Of a stretch of 64,000 nt of DNA, positions 34,428 through 43,855 are shown in pieces. Made by a program: the position numbers and the translations under genes. The notes beneath the pieces are model-generated. The model was not told the origin of the DNA. It worked only from the letters and a program-made list of their open reading frames with translations, and ran no database searches. The stretch's first letter is position 1. The number at the start of each line of letters is the position of its first letter. Source of the stretch: Paraburkholderia sp. SOS3 (lineage in GTDB: Bacteria; Pseudomonadota; Gammaproteobacteria; Burkholderiales; Burkholderiaceae); the NCBI RefSeq assembly GCF_001922345.1, contig NZ_CP018812.1:992001-1056000 (forward strand), read 5' to 3'.

Positions 34428-35426
34428 ATGGATGCGGTATCCGATGTGCTGCGTTTCGTGCGTCTGTCCGGCGCGCTTTACCTGAACGGTGAATTCACCG
34501 CGCCATGGTGCGTGAGCGGTGAACCGGACGCCGCACTGTGCGCCAGTTTCCTGCCGCGTGCGGAACGTGTGGTGTCCTATCATCTGATCACCGAAGGGCA
34601 CTGCTGGGCACAACTGCCCGGCGACGCGAGTTCCGCGCTGCGTGTCGAAGCCGGCGAACTGCTCGTGGTGCCGCAAGGCGAGGCGCACCTGATGGGCAGC
34701 GCGCTCGATCTCGCGCCGGTGGCAGCGGCGCCGTTGCTGACAAGCCAGCTACAGGGTTCGCCGGGCGAAATCTTGCGGCTCGCCCACGGCGGAGGCGGTG
34801 AGCGAACGCACCTTCTATGCGGCTTTCTCGCGTGTGACGAAACGTTGAATAACCCCGTGTTGTCTGCGCTGCCACGGATCTTCAAGATCGACATGCGCAA
34901 CGATCCGCGCTCGGCGTGGCTCGAAGCGTCGCTCGAATTCGCCGCGGCAGAGGCCGCGCAATGGCGTGCGGGCAGCGCAACCGTACTCGCACGGCTTTCC
35001 GAGTTGCTGTTTGTCGAGGCCGTGCGCCGCTGCATCGACGCGCTCCCCGACGATCGCAAAGGCTGGCTGGCAGGCGTGCGCGATCGCTTTGTCGGCCGTG
35101 CACTCGCAAGCCTGCATGCGCAACCGGCCTATGGATGGACCGTCGACGAGCTGGCGCGCAAGGTCGGCCTGTCGCGTTCCGCATTGGCGCAACGCTTTTC
35201 CGATCTGCTTGGGCAACCGCCGATGCAATATCTGGCGAGCTGGCGTCTCAGGATGGCCGCACATGAACTCGCGTCCGGCAGCAAGACGCTCGCCGCGGTT
35301 GCGGAGCTGGTCGGCTACGAATCCGAAGCGGCGTTCAACCGTGCGTTCAAGCGCGAGTACGGCATGCCGCCCGCGGGATGGCGCAAGAGCCGCATGAAAA
35401 TGGAGGGCTTCGACAACACGACTTAA
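34428..35426 (+). CDS. AraC-family regulator with N-terminal cupin (Cupin_6)
   Basis: The ATG at 34428 gives 332 residues. It is favoured because related proteins start with MDAxSDVLR; an ATG 75 bases earlier is possible. The N-terminal half is a cupin-like sensing domain (SDVLRFVRLSGALYLNGEFTAPW, VEAGELLVVPQGEAHLMG). The C-terminal 100 residues are an AraC double helix-turn-helix (WTVDELARKVGLSRSALAQRFSDLLGQPPMQYLASWRLRMA, YESEAAFNRAFKREYGMPPAGWR). The ligand and targets are unknown. A divergent small secreted gene lies 281 bases upstream. Confidence 0.85.
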   Translation: MDAVSDVLRFVRLSGALYLNGEFTAPWCVSGEPDAALCASFLPRAERVVSYHLITEGHCWAQLPGDASSALRVEAGELLVVPQGEAHLMGSALDLAPVAAAPLLTSQLQGSPGEILRLAHGGGGERTHLLCGFLACDETLNNPVLSALPRIFKIDMRNDPRSAWLEASLEFAAAEAAQWRAGSATVLARLSELLFVEAVRRCIDALPDDRKGWLAGVRDRFVGRALASLHAQPAYGWTVDELARKVGLSRSALAQRFSDLLGQPPMQYLASWRLRMAAHELASGSKTLAAVAELVGYESEAAFNRAFKREYGMPPAGWRKSRMKMEGFDNTT

Positions 35427-35967
35427 CTGCCGCTGCATGCATACGAATTTTTTCATGCATCTCGTGCAAAAAAATGCGCTGCCCGCATCAATCGGCGAGC
35501 AGCGCAAAGGGGACCACGGCACGGTCCCTGGGAGACTGTACGATTCAAGCCGAGCCGCTGTTGCCGACTCGACTCGCGTTGATTCGCTGTATCCGTTTGT
35601 CTCGATCTATTCGATCACAGAGGTCGAGGTGCGTGTTGCGATGTAATGGCCGGTAATGCGATGCAGCTATGCATTGCCGCATTGCTCCGGCACCCTGTAT
35701 CGGCATGTTCGGTCTACATGTGATGCTTGCATGGGTTATCCACCCATGAGTAAACCTGGAAACCGGGCGTTTATTCCATGCACACGTCACCATCGATCGT
35801 CGACGATGTATCGCGATGCGCGACGCGTATCCTCAAGCCGGGATTAACCGATACATGGTCGACTTCATACTTACATATGATTTACGCTAAAAGCCCCTGC
35901 AGATAGATTGAATTCGCAGTTTCGAGTGGGCGCGACATCGTGCGCGCTTTGTCAATTTGCGTGAAGG
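35427..35967. other. Intergenic region with structured minus-strand signals
   Basis: No protein gene is well supported in these 541 bases. Two adjacent hairpins and a T-run on the minus strand, described separately, suggest a non-coding transcript on that strand. A minus-strand frame of 82 codons (35545-35793) exists but has no ribosome site and an unlikely protein sequence. Confidence 0.4.
35467..35506 (-). terminator. Intrinsic terminator on the minus strand
   Basis: Read on the minus strand, TGCGCTGC, a 16-base loop and GCAGCGCA form an 8-bp stem followed directly by seven T residues. A second hairpin (GGGACC/GGTCCC, 35510-35528) lies just upstream of it in that direction. Both flanking genes run on the plus strand, so no annotated gene needs this terminator. 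Confidence 0.6.
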
Positions 35968-36357
35968 ATGTCCAGCTTGCATAACGCTTCCATCGTTTCG
36001 ATCGTCGACGACGACGAGTCGGTCAGGCTTGCAACCGCCAGCCTGATTCGCTCGTTGGGTTGGTGCGTGAAACTCTACGCATCAGCCGAGGCGTTTCTTG
36101 GTTCGCCCGAATTCGGAAAGACAGCGTGCGTGGTCTGCGATATCCAGATGCCGGGGATGACCGGGCTCGAGCTGCAAGCTGAGCTCGTCGCGAGCGGAAA
36201 CCGCGTGCCCATCATTTTCGTCACCGCGTTTCCGTCCGACGCAGCAAGGCGCCGCGCAAGCGAGAACGGCGCATACTTCTTTCTTCACAAGCCCGTCGAC
36301 GCCGCAGAGTTTACGCGTTGCCTGCAATCGATTCTTGGCTCCGAAGAGACTCAATGA
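35968..36357 (+). CDS. Single-domain response regulator (FixJ-like receiver)
   Basis: The 129-residue protein is a receiver domain only. It has the acidic pair (IVDDDES), the phosphorylated Asp in VVCDIQMPGMTG, the Thr switch (FVTAF) and the conserved Lys (LHKPVD). It most resembles the receiver of FixJ/NarL regulators but stops before any helix-turn-helix. The ATG at 35968 directly abuts GAAGG, so a TTG at 35977 may be the true start. No histidine kinase is nearby. The small secreted peptide gene follows 150 bases downstream. Confidence 0.85.
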   Translation: MSSLHNASIVSIVDDDESVRLATASLIRSLGWCVKLYASAEAFLGSPEFGKTACVVCDIQMPGMTGLELQAELVASGNRVPIIFVTAFPSDAARRRASENGAYFFLHKPVDAAEFTRCLQSILGSEETQ

Positions 36358-36507
36358 GCTTCGCCATCGATGCATATCGCTCCGCGCCCGTGCGGATTTG
36401 AAATTGCGCCGCGAAAGTTAGCTTCAGGTTTCTTCCTTTTTGACTAAGTTTGAAGCGACGGGTGCGCTTGCCTCGACTCGTCGATCTGCTTTGGCAAGGA
36501 GGGAGTA

Positions 36508-36792
36508 ATGAGAAAGCTTCTGTTGCTCACGACGTCAGTCGCTGCGCTCGCGCTGACCGGCGTTTTCACGAGCGCATCTGCCCAGTCGACCAGCGCGCAG
36601 CCGTCCAGCGCGCAACCTTCGAGCGCTGGAATGACAGCGTCTCCAGGCGCGTCCGGCGAGGGCCCCGGCATGTCCGGAGAGACAGCGAGCGGCAAATACA
36701 GGTCCGGCTGGCCCTGGCATGGCGCCAGCGCACACAACAATAATTGCGTCGGGCCGATCAGCTTTTGCAACGTCTACTTTGGCGGAGGTTGA
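36508..36792 (+). CDS. Small secreted peptide, CVGPxSxCNxYFG family (copy 2)
   Basis: The ATG at 36508 has a strong ribosome site (AAGGAGGG) and gives 94 residues, the same length as the copy at 15537. A signal peptide ends at ASAQ. The mature part begins with serine/glutamine repeats (SAQPSSAQPSSA), then ASGEGPGMSG. It ends in CVGPISFCNVYFG plus two glycines. As in copy 1, only two cysteines are present, six residues apart. Between the shared motifs the two copies differ almost completely. The function is unknown. A receiver-only response regulator lies upstream. Confidence 0.8.
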   Translation: MRKLLLLTTSVAALALTGVFTSASAQSTSAQPSSAQPSSAGMTASPGASGEGPGMSGETASGKYRSGWPWHGASAHNNNCVGPISFCNVYFGGG

Positions 36793-36873
36793 AGCGACCG
36801 TGTCGGAGGCCGCGTTTGCCGCGCGCGTGCAACGTACGCGCGCCTGCGCGGTGTTGCAGCGCGCAAAGTAACG

Positions 36874-37812
36874 TCATTGCGCGGTTTGCTGACGCTGATA
36901 TTCGTCGTGCTTCATCTCGAGGTAATCGACTTTTTTCACCTCGTGCAACTGGCGCGGGTACTGTTCCGTCGCATCGAACCAGCGGTTCAGCCGATCGTCG
37001 AGACGCTGGCCGGCCGGCGCGGATAGCGATGCCAGATAGGCGTCGATCGCAAGGTAGTAGCGCATCGTATTGCGCTCGACGAGACCACGCACGCCGCCGA
37101 TATAGTCGCCGCTATCGGCCGATGTCGAAAAGCCCACCTTGTCGCTGCCGATCGTTGCCAGATAGGTTTTCATCGCGAATCGACCCGCCGTGCCGTAGCC
37201 GTACGAATAGGTCAGGTGAATGAACGTATGCGTGGCGTCGATCGCCATTGCCTCGAGCACGATGTGATAGTCCTTCGTGCTCATCGGACCCTGGTCCGCG
37301 CTTAGATCGACCCGGAAGTAGTCGGAGCGTGTGACCTCAGGGTGATAGTCGAACGTCACGCGAAATGTCGACGACAGTTTCTCCTCCACTTTCTTGCCGA
37401 GATTCACGTTGAGCGTGCTGCCTTTGGCACCCGTCGTCGCATGGCAATACTTGATGTTCAGATGCAGGATCAGCACGTCGCACCAGTTTGCCGGTCCCTT
37501 CTCAGGATTGTTCAATGCGCCGTTGACGGTGGCGAACGGATAGTCGAGAACGGCGTAGATGTCGCCTTTCAGCGAATCGTGCGCTTCGGTCGAATCGAGA
37601 TATAGCGGACGATGGAACGCATTGCTGGCAAGCTGAGCAGAGAGGCTCTGGTATTTGTCGCGCAGTGTGGCCTCGTTGCCGGCGCCGAACGACGGCGCGG
37701 ATGGAACGAGGCACGCAAGCATGAGCGCGGCCAGCGCAGTCAGCGCTCGCAGCATGTCGAGCGCGCGAGAGAACGCCACGCGTGCAATCGTCCGTTGGGC
37801 AAATGAGTCCAT
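36874..37812 (-). CDS. Exported protein of unknown function
   Basis: The ATG at 37812 has GGGGGAGG upstream and gives 312 residues. A start at 37755 would leave a cleaner signal peptide (MLRALTALAALMLACLVPSAPSFG). After the signal the sequence is a single compact domain with many aromatic and acidic residues (HRPLYLDSTEAHDSLKGDIYAVLDYPF, ANWCDVLILHLNIKYCHATTG, TYSYGYGTAGRFAMKTYLATIG). Two cysteines at about 13 residues apart could pair. I do not recognise a family. It is probably periplasmic. Confidence 0.7.
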   Translation of the reverse strand: MDSFAQRTIARVAFSRALDMLRALTALAALMLACLVPSAPSFGAGNEATLRDKYQSLSAQLASNAFHRPLYLDSTEAHDSLKGDIYAVLDYPFATVNGALNNPEKGPANWCDVLILHLNIKYCHATTGAKGSTLNVNLGKKVEEKLSSTFRVTFDYHPEVTRSDYFRVDLSADQGPMSTKDYHIVLEAMAIDATHTFIHLTYSYGYGTAGRFAMKTYLATIGSDKVGFSTSADSGDYIGGVRGLVERNTMRYYLAIDAYLASLSAPAGQRLDDRLNRWFDATEQYPRQLHEVKKVDYLEMKHDEYQRQQTAQ

Positions 37813-38150
37813 TTGCTCGAGCCTCCCCCAAAGGTTGTTCGTGATGTCGTCAGGCAGCATGCCCTGCATGCGGCTATGTGCAATGCACCAGAGCAAAGCA
37901 TACCCCACCCGCTGGCGTCATATGGCCGACACTGGTAGATGCGAGGCGGTAACTGTAATAAACATCGTCTGAATGTCGCCGCTCTTTTATGGTGCATGCA
38001 ACCTGAAATGATCAGGACTCGGAATATTCAGATATAGCCGCGCGTTCTTTTGTTGTTACCGCGTTGCACGCTGCGTTCCTGTGAACGGTCTTCGTCGCAC
38101 GCGGGCGTGTCGGGCTCGGATCGGCACGGACAGGTCAGAAAGGAGGCAGG
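37813..38150. other. Divergent intergenic region
   Basis: This 338-base interval lies between the exported protein (minus) and the DUF2917 gene (plus). No gene, palindrome or terminator of note was seen. The AGGAGG ribosome site of the DUF2917 gene lies at its right end. Confidence 0.35.
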
Positions 38151-38516
38151 ATGCAACACTTGGCGCAGCACGTCCATGCGAACGTGCGACTTCCGAAAAT
38201 CACCTATCACTTCGCAGTCGAGCCGGGCAAGGTGTTCTACTGGGATTGCTCGCCGGGCTCCGAGATCCGCGCGCTCGGCGAACGCGTGTGGCTGACCCGT
38301 GCCGACTGCGATTACGACTACTGGCTCGAACCCGGAGGCGTGCTCCGCTTGCCCAGACACGAACGCATCAGCATGAGCACCGACGCCGATTGCGCCGCGG
38401 AAATTTCGGTGACATGCGACTATTTCGACTCGCCGCATGCGATGCGCCGCTGGGTCGATCGGGTCGTGTCTGTTTTTCGCGGCCGCCGACCCGGGCCGAT
38501 ATTGCGCCATATGTGA
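38151..38516 (+). CDS. DUF2917 domain protein
   Basis: The ATG at 38151 has AGGAGG upstream and gives 121 residues. The sequence fits DUF2917, a small beta-rich family of Burkholderiales of unknown function (GKVFYWDCSPGSEIRALGERVWLTRADCDYDYWLEPGGVLRLP). It resembles a cupin-like barrel but lacks metal-binding histidines. No signal peptide is seen. Confidence 0.75.
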   Translation: MQHLAQHVHANVRLPKITYHFAVEPGKVFYWDCSPGSEIRALGERVWLTRADCDYDYWLEPGGVLRLPRHERISMSTDADCAAEISVTCDYFDSPHAMRRWVDRVVSVFRGRRPGPILRHM

Positions 38517-38620
38517 TTGCGCCGCTGCCGCCCGTACAGGCTAGCGCTATCGCCGTCGCGGCACGATTGCGCGGCTTCGCGGCTTTCTGCCATCCGCGGC
38601 GATCGGGCACTGCATCAATG

Positions 38621-39157
38621 TCAAAGATGTTTATAGAAATAGGTCGTCGAGCAGAATTCGCCGTCCGGCATCAGCGCGTACTTTGGCACGTCGCCGACAC
38701 GCTGCCAGCCCGACTGTTCGTATAACCGCGACGCGGGCGATCCGGTGACGGTGTCGAGTACCAGCACGGTTTTGCCTTCTTCGCGCGCGACGGTGTCGAC
38801 CGCCGCCATCAGGCGTCGCGCAATACCTTGCCTGCGCACCGCGCGGGAGACGAGCATCTTCGCGACGTCCGCGCGATGCGGCTGATTGTCGGGCTGCGCG
38901 AGGACCATCTGGACGGTGCCGACGATGTGTCCGGCATCGTCTTCGGCGACGAGCAACGCACGTTCGCCGCGCACGACGCCCGCCGCGACGTCGCGCCAGA
39001 ACTCAAGCGCCCGCTCGCGCGGCAGCGGCAGCATGAAGCTGACCGATGCGCCGCCTTCCACGCAATCGACGAGTACGCCGGCCAGCGCTTCGACGAGGCG
39101 GGCCGCTTCGTCGGCGCCGACGCGGCGCACCGTGATCTGTCCGATTCTGTCACTCAT
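38621..39157 (-). CDS. GNAT-family N-acetyltransferase
   Basis: The ATG at 39157 gives 178 residues; the longer frame has no ribosome site. The GNAT fold is clear, with the acetyl-CoA binding segment VSRAVRRQGIARRLMAAVDTVAREEGKTVLVLDTVTGSPASRLYEQSGWQRVG (about residues 105-155). The acceptor is unknown. It is monocistronic. Confidence 0.88.
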   Translation of the reverse strand: MSDRIGQITVRRVGADEAARLVEALAGVLVDCVEGGASVSFMLPLPRERALEFWRDVAAGVVRGERALLVAEDDAGHIVGTVQMVLAQPDNQPHRADVAKMLVSRAVRRQGIARRLMAAVDTVAREEGKTVLVLDTVTGSPASRLYEQSGWQRVGDVPKYALMPDGEFCSTTYFYKHL

Positions 39158-39608
39158 GCTGTTGTCCGTTGCTGTCGTTGTCGGTGGATAGCGGGTGGTG
39201 TCAGTGTATCGCCTTCGCACGCGCTAGCCGGCACGCATCGACCGTGCGTTTCGGATAGGTCTTGTGCGAATTGACAGAGGAGCGCGGCGATGCGAGGCCA
39301 TCATGCCGTACCCACTCGGCTCGCGCTGCGGTCTGTCACGCAGACGTAGCAACGCATTGATAGCGTTTATTGTTTCGATGCCGCTCGAGGTTGCCGGTGC
39401 GACGGTCGGGGCCGGGTGGCCGGGGGTGCTGGCCACGGGCGACTCCCCGTTGGCAGAACTTGCAGTGCGATTGGCATGGATCGATGCATCGATCCGATTG
39501 AGTGAAGGCCGTGTGCGAACGACACTTACTGCGTAGTCCAGACAAGGTGCGCCGCCCGCTTCAGAAGGCGATCGGCCAGCCAGTGACCTTCACTTTTGGA
39601 GCAACGCA
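39158..39608. other. Intergenic region without a supported gene
   Basis: A plus-strand frame of 90 codons (39264-39536) has no ribosome site and an arginine-rich start unlike a real protein. I see no other feature except the GGAG ribosome site of the HD-domain gene near the right end. Confidence 0.35.
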
Positions 39609-40298
39609 ATGAGCAAGATCATCGCCGGCATCAAGATCCCCGACAGCAAACTGGCGCGGGAAGCAACCGAACTGGTGCGCGACACCGAATCCGACCTGCT
39701 GTTTCACCACTCGACGCGCGTCTTTCTGTTCGGTGCGCTGACCGGGGAACGCAGGCAGCTCAAATACGACCCCGAGTTGCTTTATATCGGCGGCATGTTC
39801 CATGACATGGGCCTCACGCAGCGCTACAGCAATTCGCAGAACCGTTTCGAAGTCGACAGCGCGAATGCGGCCGCCGATTTCCTGCGTCAGCACGGCATCG
39901 CCGAAACGGATGTCGAGCTGGTCTGGGATGCGATTGCGCTGCACACGACGCCTGGCATCCCGCCGTTCAAGAAGCCGGTTGTGCAATTGGTGACGGCCGG
40001 CGTCGAAATGGACGTGCTCGGTTTTGCCTATAACGAGTTCACGGAGGAGCAGCGCCGCCAGGTAGTAGCTGCGCATCCGCGCGTAGCGAACTTCAAGGAA
40101 CAGATTATCGATGCGTTCAACGAAGGCATGAAGCATCGTCCGGATTCGACATTCGGCACCGTCAACGATGATGTGCTTGCCCTGAAGGATCCGAAATTCA
40201 AGCGTTTGAATTTTTGCAGCATTATTCTCGGCAATGCGTGGGTTGACGATGCGCATGGCTGCGCGCATTGCGACGATCCATCGCATCAGCACGGTTGA
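39609..40298 (+). CDS. HD-domain phosphohydrolase-like protein
   Basis: The 229-residue protein has an HD-type metal site ([12 protein letters not shown], then GGMFHDMGL and ALHTTPG). That is the order H...HD...H seen in small stand-alone HD proteins, some of which resemble cyanamide hydratase. The C-terminus is histidine/cysteine-rich ([16 protein letters not shown]) and could bind metal. GGAG lies upstream of the ATG. Substrate unknown. A hairpin and the catalase gene follow. Confidence 0.8.
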   Translation: MSKIIAGIKIPDSKLAREATELVRDTESDLLFHHSTRVFLFGALTGERRQLKYDPELLYIGGMFHDMGLTQRYSNSQNRFEVDSANAAADFLRQHGIAETDVELVWDAIALHTTPGIPPFKKPVVQLVTAGVEMDVLGFAYNEFTEEQRRQVVAAHPRVANFKEQIIDAFNEGMKHRPDSTFGTVNDDVLALKDPKFKRLNFCSIILGNAWVDDAHGCAHCDDPSHQHG

Positions 40299-40302
40299 GA
40301 AA

Positions 40303-40329
40303 AGCGCCGGCGTCGATCACGCCGGCGCT
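40303..40329 (+). terminator. Strong hairpin between the HD gene and catalase
   Basis: AGCGCCGGCGT and ACGCCGGCGCT are perfect 11-bp arms with a 5-base loop, 5 bases after the HD gene stop. The following sequence (CGAGTTGTTGTTG) is only moderately T-rich. It may end the HD transcript or act as an attenuator in front of katA. Confidence 0.55.
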
Positions 40330-40381
40330 CGAGTTGTTGTTGCACCAATTGGCTTCGATCGACTATTTCAAAGGAAACCCC

Positions 40382-41833
40382 ATGAGCAAGCTCACCACGG
40401 CATTCGGCGCTCCCGTCGTCGACAATCAGAACACGCAAACTGCGGGCCCGCGCGGCCCGGCGTTGCTGCAGGACGTCTGGCTGATCGAGAAGCTCGCGCA
40501 CTTCGCGCGCGAAGTGATTCCGGAGCGACGCATGCATGCGAAGGGGGCGGGCGCTCATGGCACGTTCACGGTCACGCACGACATCACGAAGTACACGCGC
40601 GCGAAAATCTTCTCGCAGATCGGCAAGAAGACGCCGATGTTCGCGCGCTTCTCCACCGTGGCCGGCGAACGCGGTGCGGCCGACGCCGAACGCGATATTC
40701 GCGGCTTCGCGCTGAAGTTCTATACGGAAGAGGGCAACTGGGACATGGTCGGCAACAACACGCCGGTGTTCTTCTTCCGCGATCCGCTGAAGTTCCCCGA
40801 TCTGAATCACGCCATCAAGCGCGACCCGCGCACCGGCCTGCGCAGCGCGCAGAACCAGTGGGACTTCTGGACGCAATTGCCCGAGGCGTTGCACCAGGTG
40901 ACGATCGTCATGAGCGACCGCGGCATTCCGAAGAGCTTCCGTCATATGCACGGCTTCGGCAGCCATACGTACAGCTTTATCAATGCGCAGAACGAGCGCT
41001 TCTGGGTGAAGTTCCACTTCCGCACGCAGCAGGGCGTCGAGAACCTTACCGATCAAGAAGCGGCGGCAGTCTGCGCAACCGATCGCGAGAGCAACCAGCG
41101 GGATCTGTACGAAAGCATCGAGCGCGGTGATTTCCCGCGCTGGACGCTTTATGTGCAGATCATGCCGGAAAAGGAGGCGGGCTCGTATCGCTACCATCCG
41201 TTCGACCTGACCAAGGTCTGGTCGAAGAAGGACTATCCGCTCATCGAAGTCGGCGTGGTGGAACTGAACCGCAATCCGGACAACTTCTTCGCGGAAACGG
41301 AGCAGGCCGGCTTCGCGCCGTCGAGTGTCGTGCCCGGCATCAGCTTCTCGCCGGACAAGATGCTGCAAGGGCGTCTGTTCTCGTACGCCGATGCGCAACG
41401 CTATCGCCTCGGCTCGAACTACTTCCAGATTCCGGTCAACGCGCCGCAAAGCCCGGTACACAGCTATCACCGCGACGGCCAGATGCGCGTGGACGGCAAC
41501 CTCGGCGGCACGGCTTCCTACGAGCCGAATACGGTCAGCGAATGGCAGGAACAGCCGGACTTCCGCGAGCCGCCGCTGTCGATCGAAGGCGCGGCCGATC
41601 ATTGGAATCACCGCGTCGACGACGACTACTTCTCGCAGCCCGGCAATCTGTTCCGTCTGATGTCGGCGGCGCAACAGCAGGTGCTGTTCGACAACACGGC
41701 GCGCGCGTTGCAAGGCACGACGAAAGCGGTGCAGGACTTGCACGTCGAGCATTGCACGAAGGCTGACCCGGCTTACGGCGCGGGTGTGACGAAGGCGCTG
41801 GCAGCAATCGCGCAGAGCAAAAACGCACGTTGA
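40382..41833 (+). CDS. katA: Monofunctional heme catalase (clade 3)
   Basis: The enzyme disproportionates hydrogen peroxide in the cytoplasm. The ATG at 40382 has AAAGGAA upstream and gives 483 residues, normal for small-subunit catalases. The catalytic His52 lies in [11 protein letters not shown] and the Asn in [11 protein letters not shown]. The heme-ligand tyrosine lies in [15 protein letters not shown] good intrinsic terminator follows. The gene follows an HD-domain gene by 83 bases. Confidence 0.95.
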   Translation: MSKLTTAFGAPVVDNQNTQTAGPRGPALLQDVWLIEKLAHFAREVIPERRMHAKGAGAHGTFTVTHDITKYTRAKIFSQIGKKTPMFARFSTVAGERGAADAERDIRGFALKFYTEEGNWDMVGNNTPVFFFRDPLKFPDLNHAIKRDPRTGLRSAQNQWDFWTQLPEALHQVTIVMSDRGIPKSFRHMHGFGSHTYSFINAQNERFWVKFHFRTQQGVENLTDQEAAAVCATDRESNQRDLYESIERGDFPRWTLYVQIMPEKEAGSYRYHPFDLTKVWSKKDYPLIEVGVVELNRNPDNFFAETEQAGFAPSSVVPGISFSPDKMLQGRLFSYADAQRYRLGSNYFQIPVNAPQSPVHSYHRDGQMRVDGNLGGTASYEPNTVSEWQEQPDFREPPLSIEGAADHWNHRVDDDYFSQPGNLFRLMSAAQQQVLFDNTARALQGTTKAVQDLHVEHCTKADPAYGAGVTKALAAIAQSKNAR

Positions 41834-41872
41834 GCCACGCCGCCGCTTACTTCATCCAGTAGGGGTGTCGAA

Positions 41873-41909
41873 CCCGCTATCGCGATCGCGCGTTAGCGGG
41901 GATTTTTTT
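41873..41909 (+). terminator. Intrinsic terminator of katA
   Basis: CCCGCTA and TAGCGGG form a 7-bp stem with a 14-base loop followed by GATTTTTTT. It lies 40 bases after the catalase stop. Confidence 0.85.
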
Positions 41910-41968
41910 ATTGCACGTCGTTAGCCTGGCCGCGTTGAGCGGCCGCAGGTGAAGCAGGACGGCCGCAA

Positions 41969-43849
41969 TCAGCCATGCGAATTCGCTTCGTTTTGCGGCG
42001 CGGCGAGCGGCCGCTTGCCGGCGCCCGGCCAGAAACCGATATAACGGAACCGCTCGCGCTTGTGCTCTTCTTCGAAGTGGCCGAGCGACGGCTTGATCAG
42101 GTCGCTGCGCGACACGATGCCGATCAGACGCATCGATTTGCGATCGGCGACCACCGGCAACCGCTCGAGTCCGTGCACGGCGAGCCGCGTCGCGATCAGG
42201 CGGCAGGTTTCGTGCGGCATCGCGACAGCCGGCGTGTCCTGCATCAGGTCGCCGACGCGCATCTCGAGCGCGTCCGGCAACATGTCGACCGCTGCCGGGC
42301 CGCCCGTTTCGGCCGTGACGGCGGCAGCCGCCGCCATGCTCGTCTGCGCCGATTCGCGAATGCGTTCGAGCGTTGCGCGGTCGAGTATGCCGAGCACCGC
42401 CTCGTTGCGAATCACCGGGTACGCGCGCCGTTTCTGGTTCGCGCCGAAGTACGTGGCGAGTGCATCGCGCACGGTGACGTTCGCGTCGATCGCTTCGACG
42501 GTGCGCGACATTACTTCGTCGGCATAGTGACGCTCGAGCGGATCGACGCCGTACTCGCGGTAGATGTGATAACCGCGCCGCGCGATCTTTTCGGTCATGA
42601 TCGAGCGTTTCATGACGACGGTGGCGAAGCCGTGCGCGACGAGCGTGGCGGCGAGCAGCGGCAGCAGCGCATTGGCGTCGTGCGTAAGGCCGAACGCAAA
42701 AACGATGGCCGTGAGCGGCGCGCCGAGCGTCGCACCGAGCGTGGCCGCCATGCAGACGAGCGGCCAGAGCGCCGGTTCGCCGCCGGGCAGCACGTGACCG
42801 AGCACCGTGCCAAGGCCCGCGCCAAGCATCAGTAGCGGGGCGAGCACGCCGCCCGACGTGCCCGAGCCAAGCGCAACGACCCAGATCACCGCCTTCACGA
42901 CGAGCAGCGCGATGGCGATCTGCAACGCAATATGCTGATGCAGCAGATCGCCGATCACGTCGTAGCCGACGCCCAGCGCGCGCGGCTCGACAAAGCCGCC
43001 GATACCAACCACGAGTCCGCCTAGTGCGGGCCACCACATCCAGTGCAGCGGCAGACGCCCGAACAGGTCTTCGACCTTGTAGAGCGCCGCAGAAAGTCCC
43101 GACGCTAACGCGCCCGACAGCAGCCCCGCAATCGCGCACGACAGGAGCGATAGCGCGCTCGGCTCTGCGGTTTGCAGCGGGAAAAGCGGCGCCGTGCCGA
43201 AGAATACGGCGCGGCCGAAGCCGGCCACCGCGCATGCGAGCGCGACAGGCAGGAAACTGCGCGGGCGCCATTCGAACAGCAGCAGTTCGACGGCGAGCAG
43301 CACGGCCGCGACCGGCGTGCCGAACACCGCGGTCATGCCGGCGGCTGCGCCTGCGACGAGCAGCGTCTTACGCTCGGCCGAGGTGACCTTGAAGCATTGC
43401 GCGAGCAGCGAGCCCAACGCGCCGCCCGTCATGATGATCGGGCCTTCCGCGCCGAACGGGCCGCCGCTGCCGATCACGATGCCGGACGACAGCGGCTTCA
43501 GAATGGCGACCTTCGGCGACATGCGGCTCTTGCCGAACAGGATCGCCTCGATGGCCTCGGGAATGCCGTGACCGCGGATTTTCTCCGAGCCGTAGCGTGC
43601 CATCAGTCCGACGATCAGGCCGCCGACGACCGGAATCAACACGACCCATGCGCCGAGTGTGTTTAGCGCCGGCGAATGGTCCGCGAAGGAAAAGCGGCCG
43701 TAGAAGAACAGGTTGGTGAACAGATGGATCAGGCTTAGCAGCACGAAGGCGGCGAGCGTGGCGAGCGCGCCGATCACGACGGCAAGCGCGGAGATGCCGG
43801 GCAGACGGGCATTGCTGGAAAAATCGCGCTTGTGGGCGTCGTGACTCAT
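41969..43849 (-). CDS. ClC-type chloride channel/transporter with CBS domains
   Basis: The 626-residue protein has a ClC membrane domain (about 20-430) and two C-terminal CBS domains (about 445-495 and 540-590). The gating motif GSGGPFGAEGPI holds Glu135. At the position of the internal proton glutamate of exchangers the sequence reads VELLLF (Glu188 then Leu189), as in channel-type members that lack the second Glu. The first CBS holds ANVTVRDALATYF and the second LMQDTPAVAMP. It is preceded by a MarR gene 6 bases away on the same strand, so the two form an operon. Confidence 0.9.
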   Translation of the reverse strand: MSHDAHKRDFSSNARLPGISALAVVIGALATLAAFVLLSLIHLFTNLFFYGRFSFADHSPALNTLGAWVVLIPVVGGLIVGLMARYGSEKIRGHGIPEAIEAILFGKSRMSPKVAILKPLSSGIVIGSGGPFGAEGPIIMTGGALGSLLAQCFKVTSAERKTLLVAGAAAGMTAVFGTPVAAVLLAVELLLFEWRPRSFLPVALACAVAGFGRAVFFGTAPLFPLQTAEPSALSLLSCAIAGLLSGALASGLSAALYKVEDLFGRLPLHWMWWPALGGLVVGIGGFVEPRALGVGYDVIGDLLHQHIALQIAIALLVVKAVIWVVALGSGTSGGVLAPLLMLGAGLGTVLGHVLPGGEPALWPLVCMAATLGATLGAPLTAIVFAFGLTHDANALLPLLAATLVAHGFATVVMKRSIMTEKIARRGYHIYREYGVDPLERHYADEVMSRTVEAIDANVTVRDALATYFGANQKRRAYPVIRNEAVLGILDRATLERIRESAQTSMAAAAAVTAETGGPAAVDMLPDALEMRVGDLMQDTPAVAMPHETCRLIATRLAVHGLERLPVVADRKSMRLIGIVSRSDLIKPSLGHFEEEHKRERFRYIGFWPGAGKRPLAAPQNEANSHG

Positions 43850-43855
43850 GATGTT

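Noticed and set aside
35545..35793. Minus-strand 82-codon frame next to the minus-strand terminator
   Set aside because: No ribosome site and an improbable residue mix (many Cys, His, Trp, Arg). A non-coding transcript explains the terminator better.
39264..39536. Possible 90-codon gene before the HD-domain gene
   Set aside because: No ribosome site, an arginine-rich start and no signal or domain.
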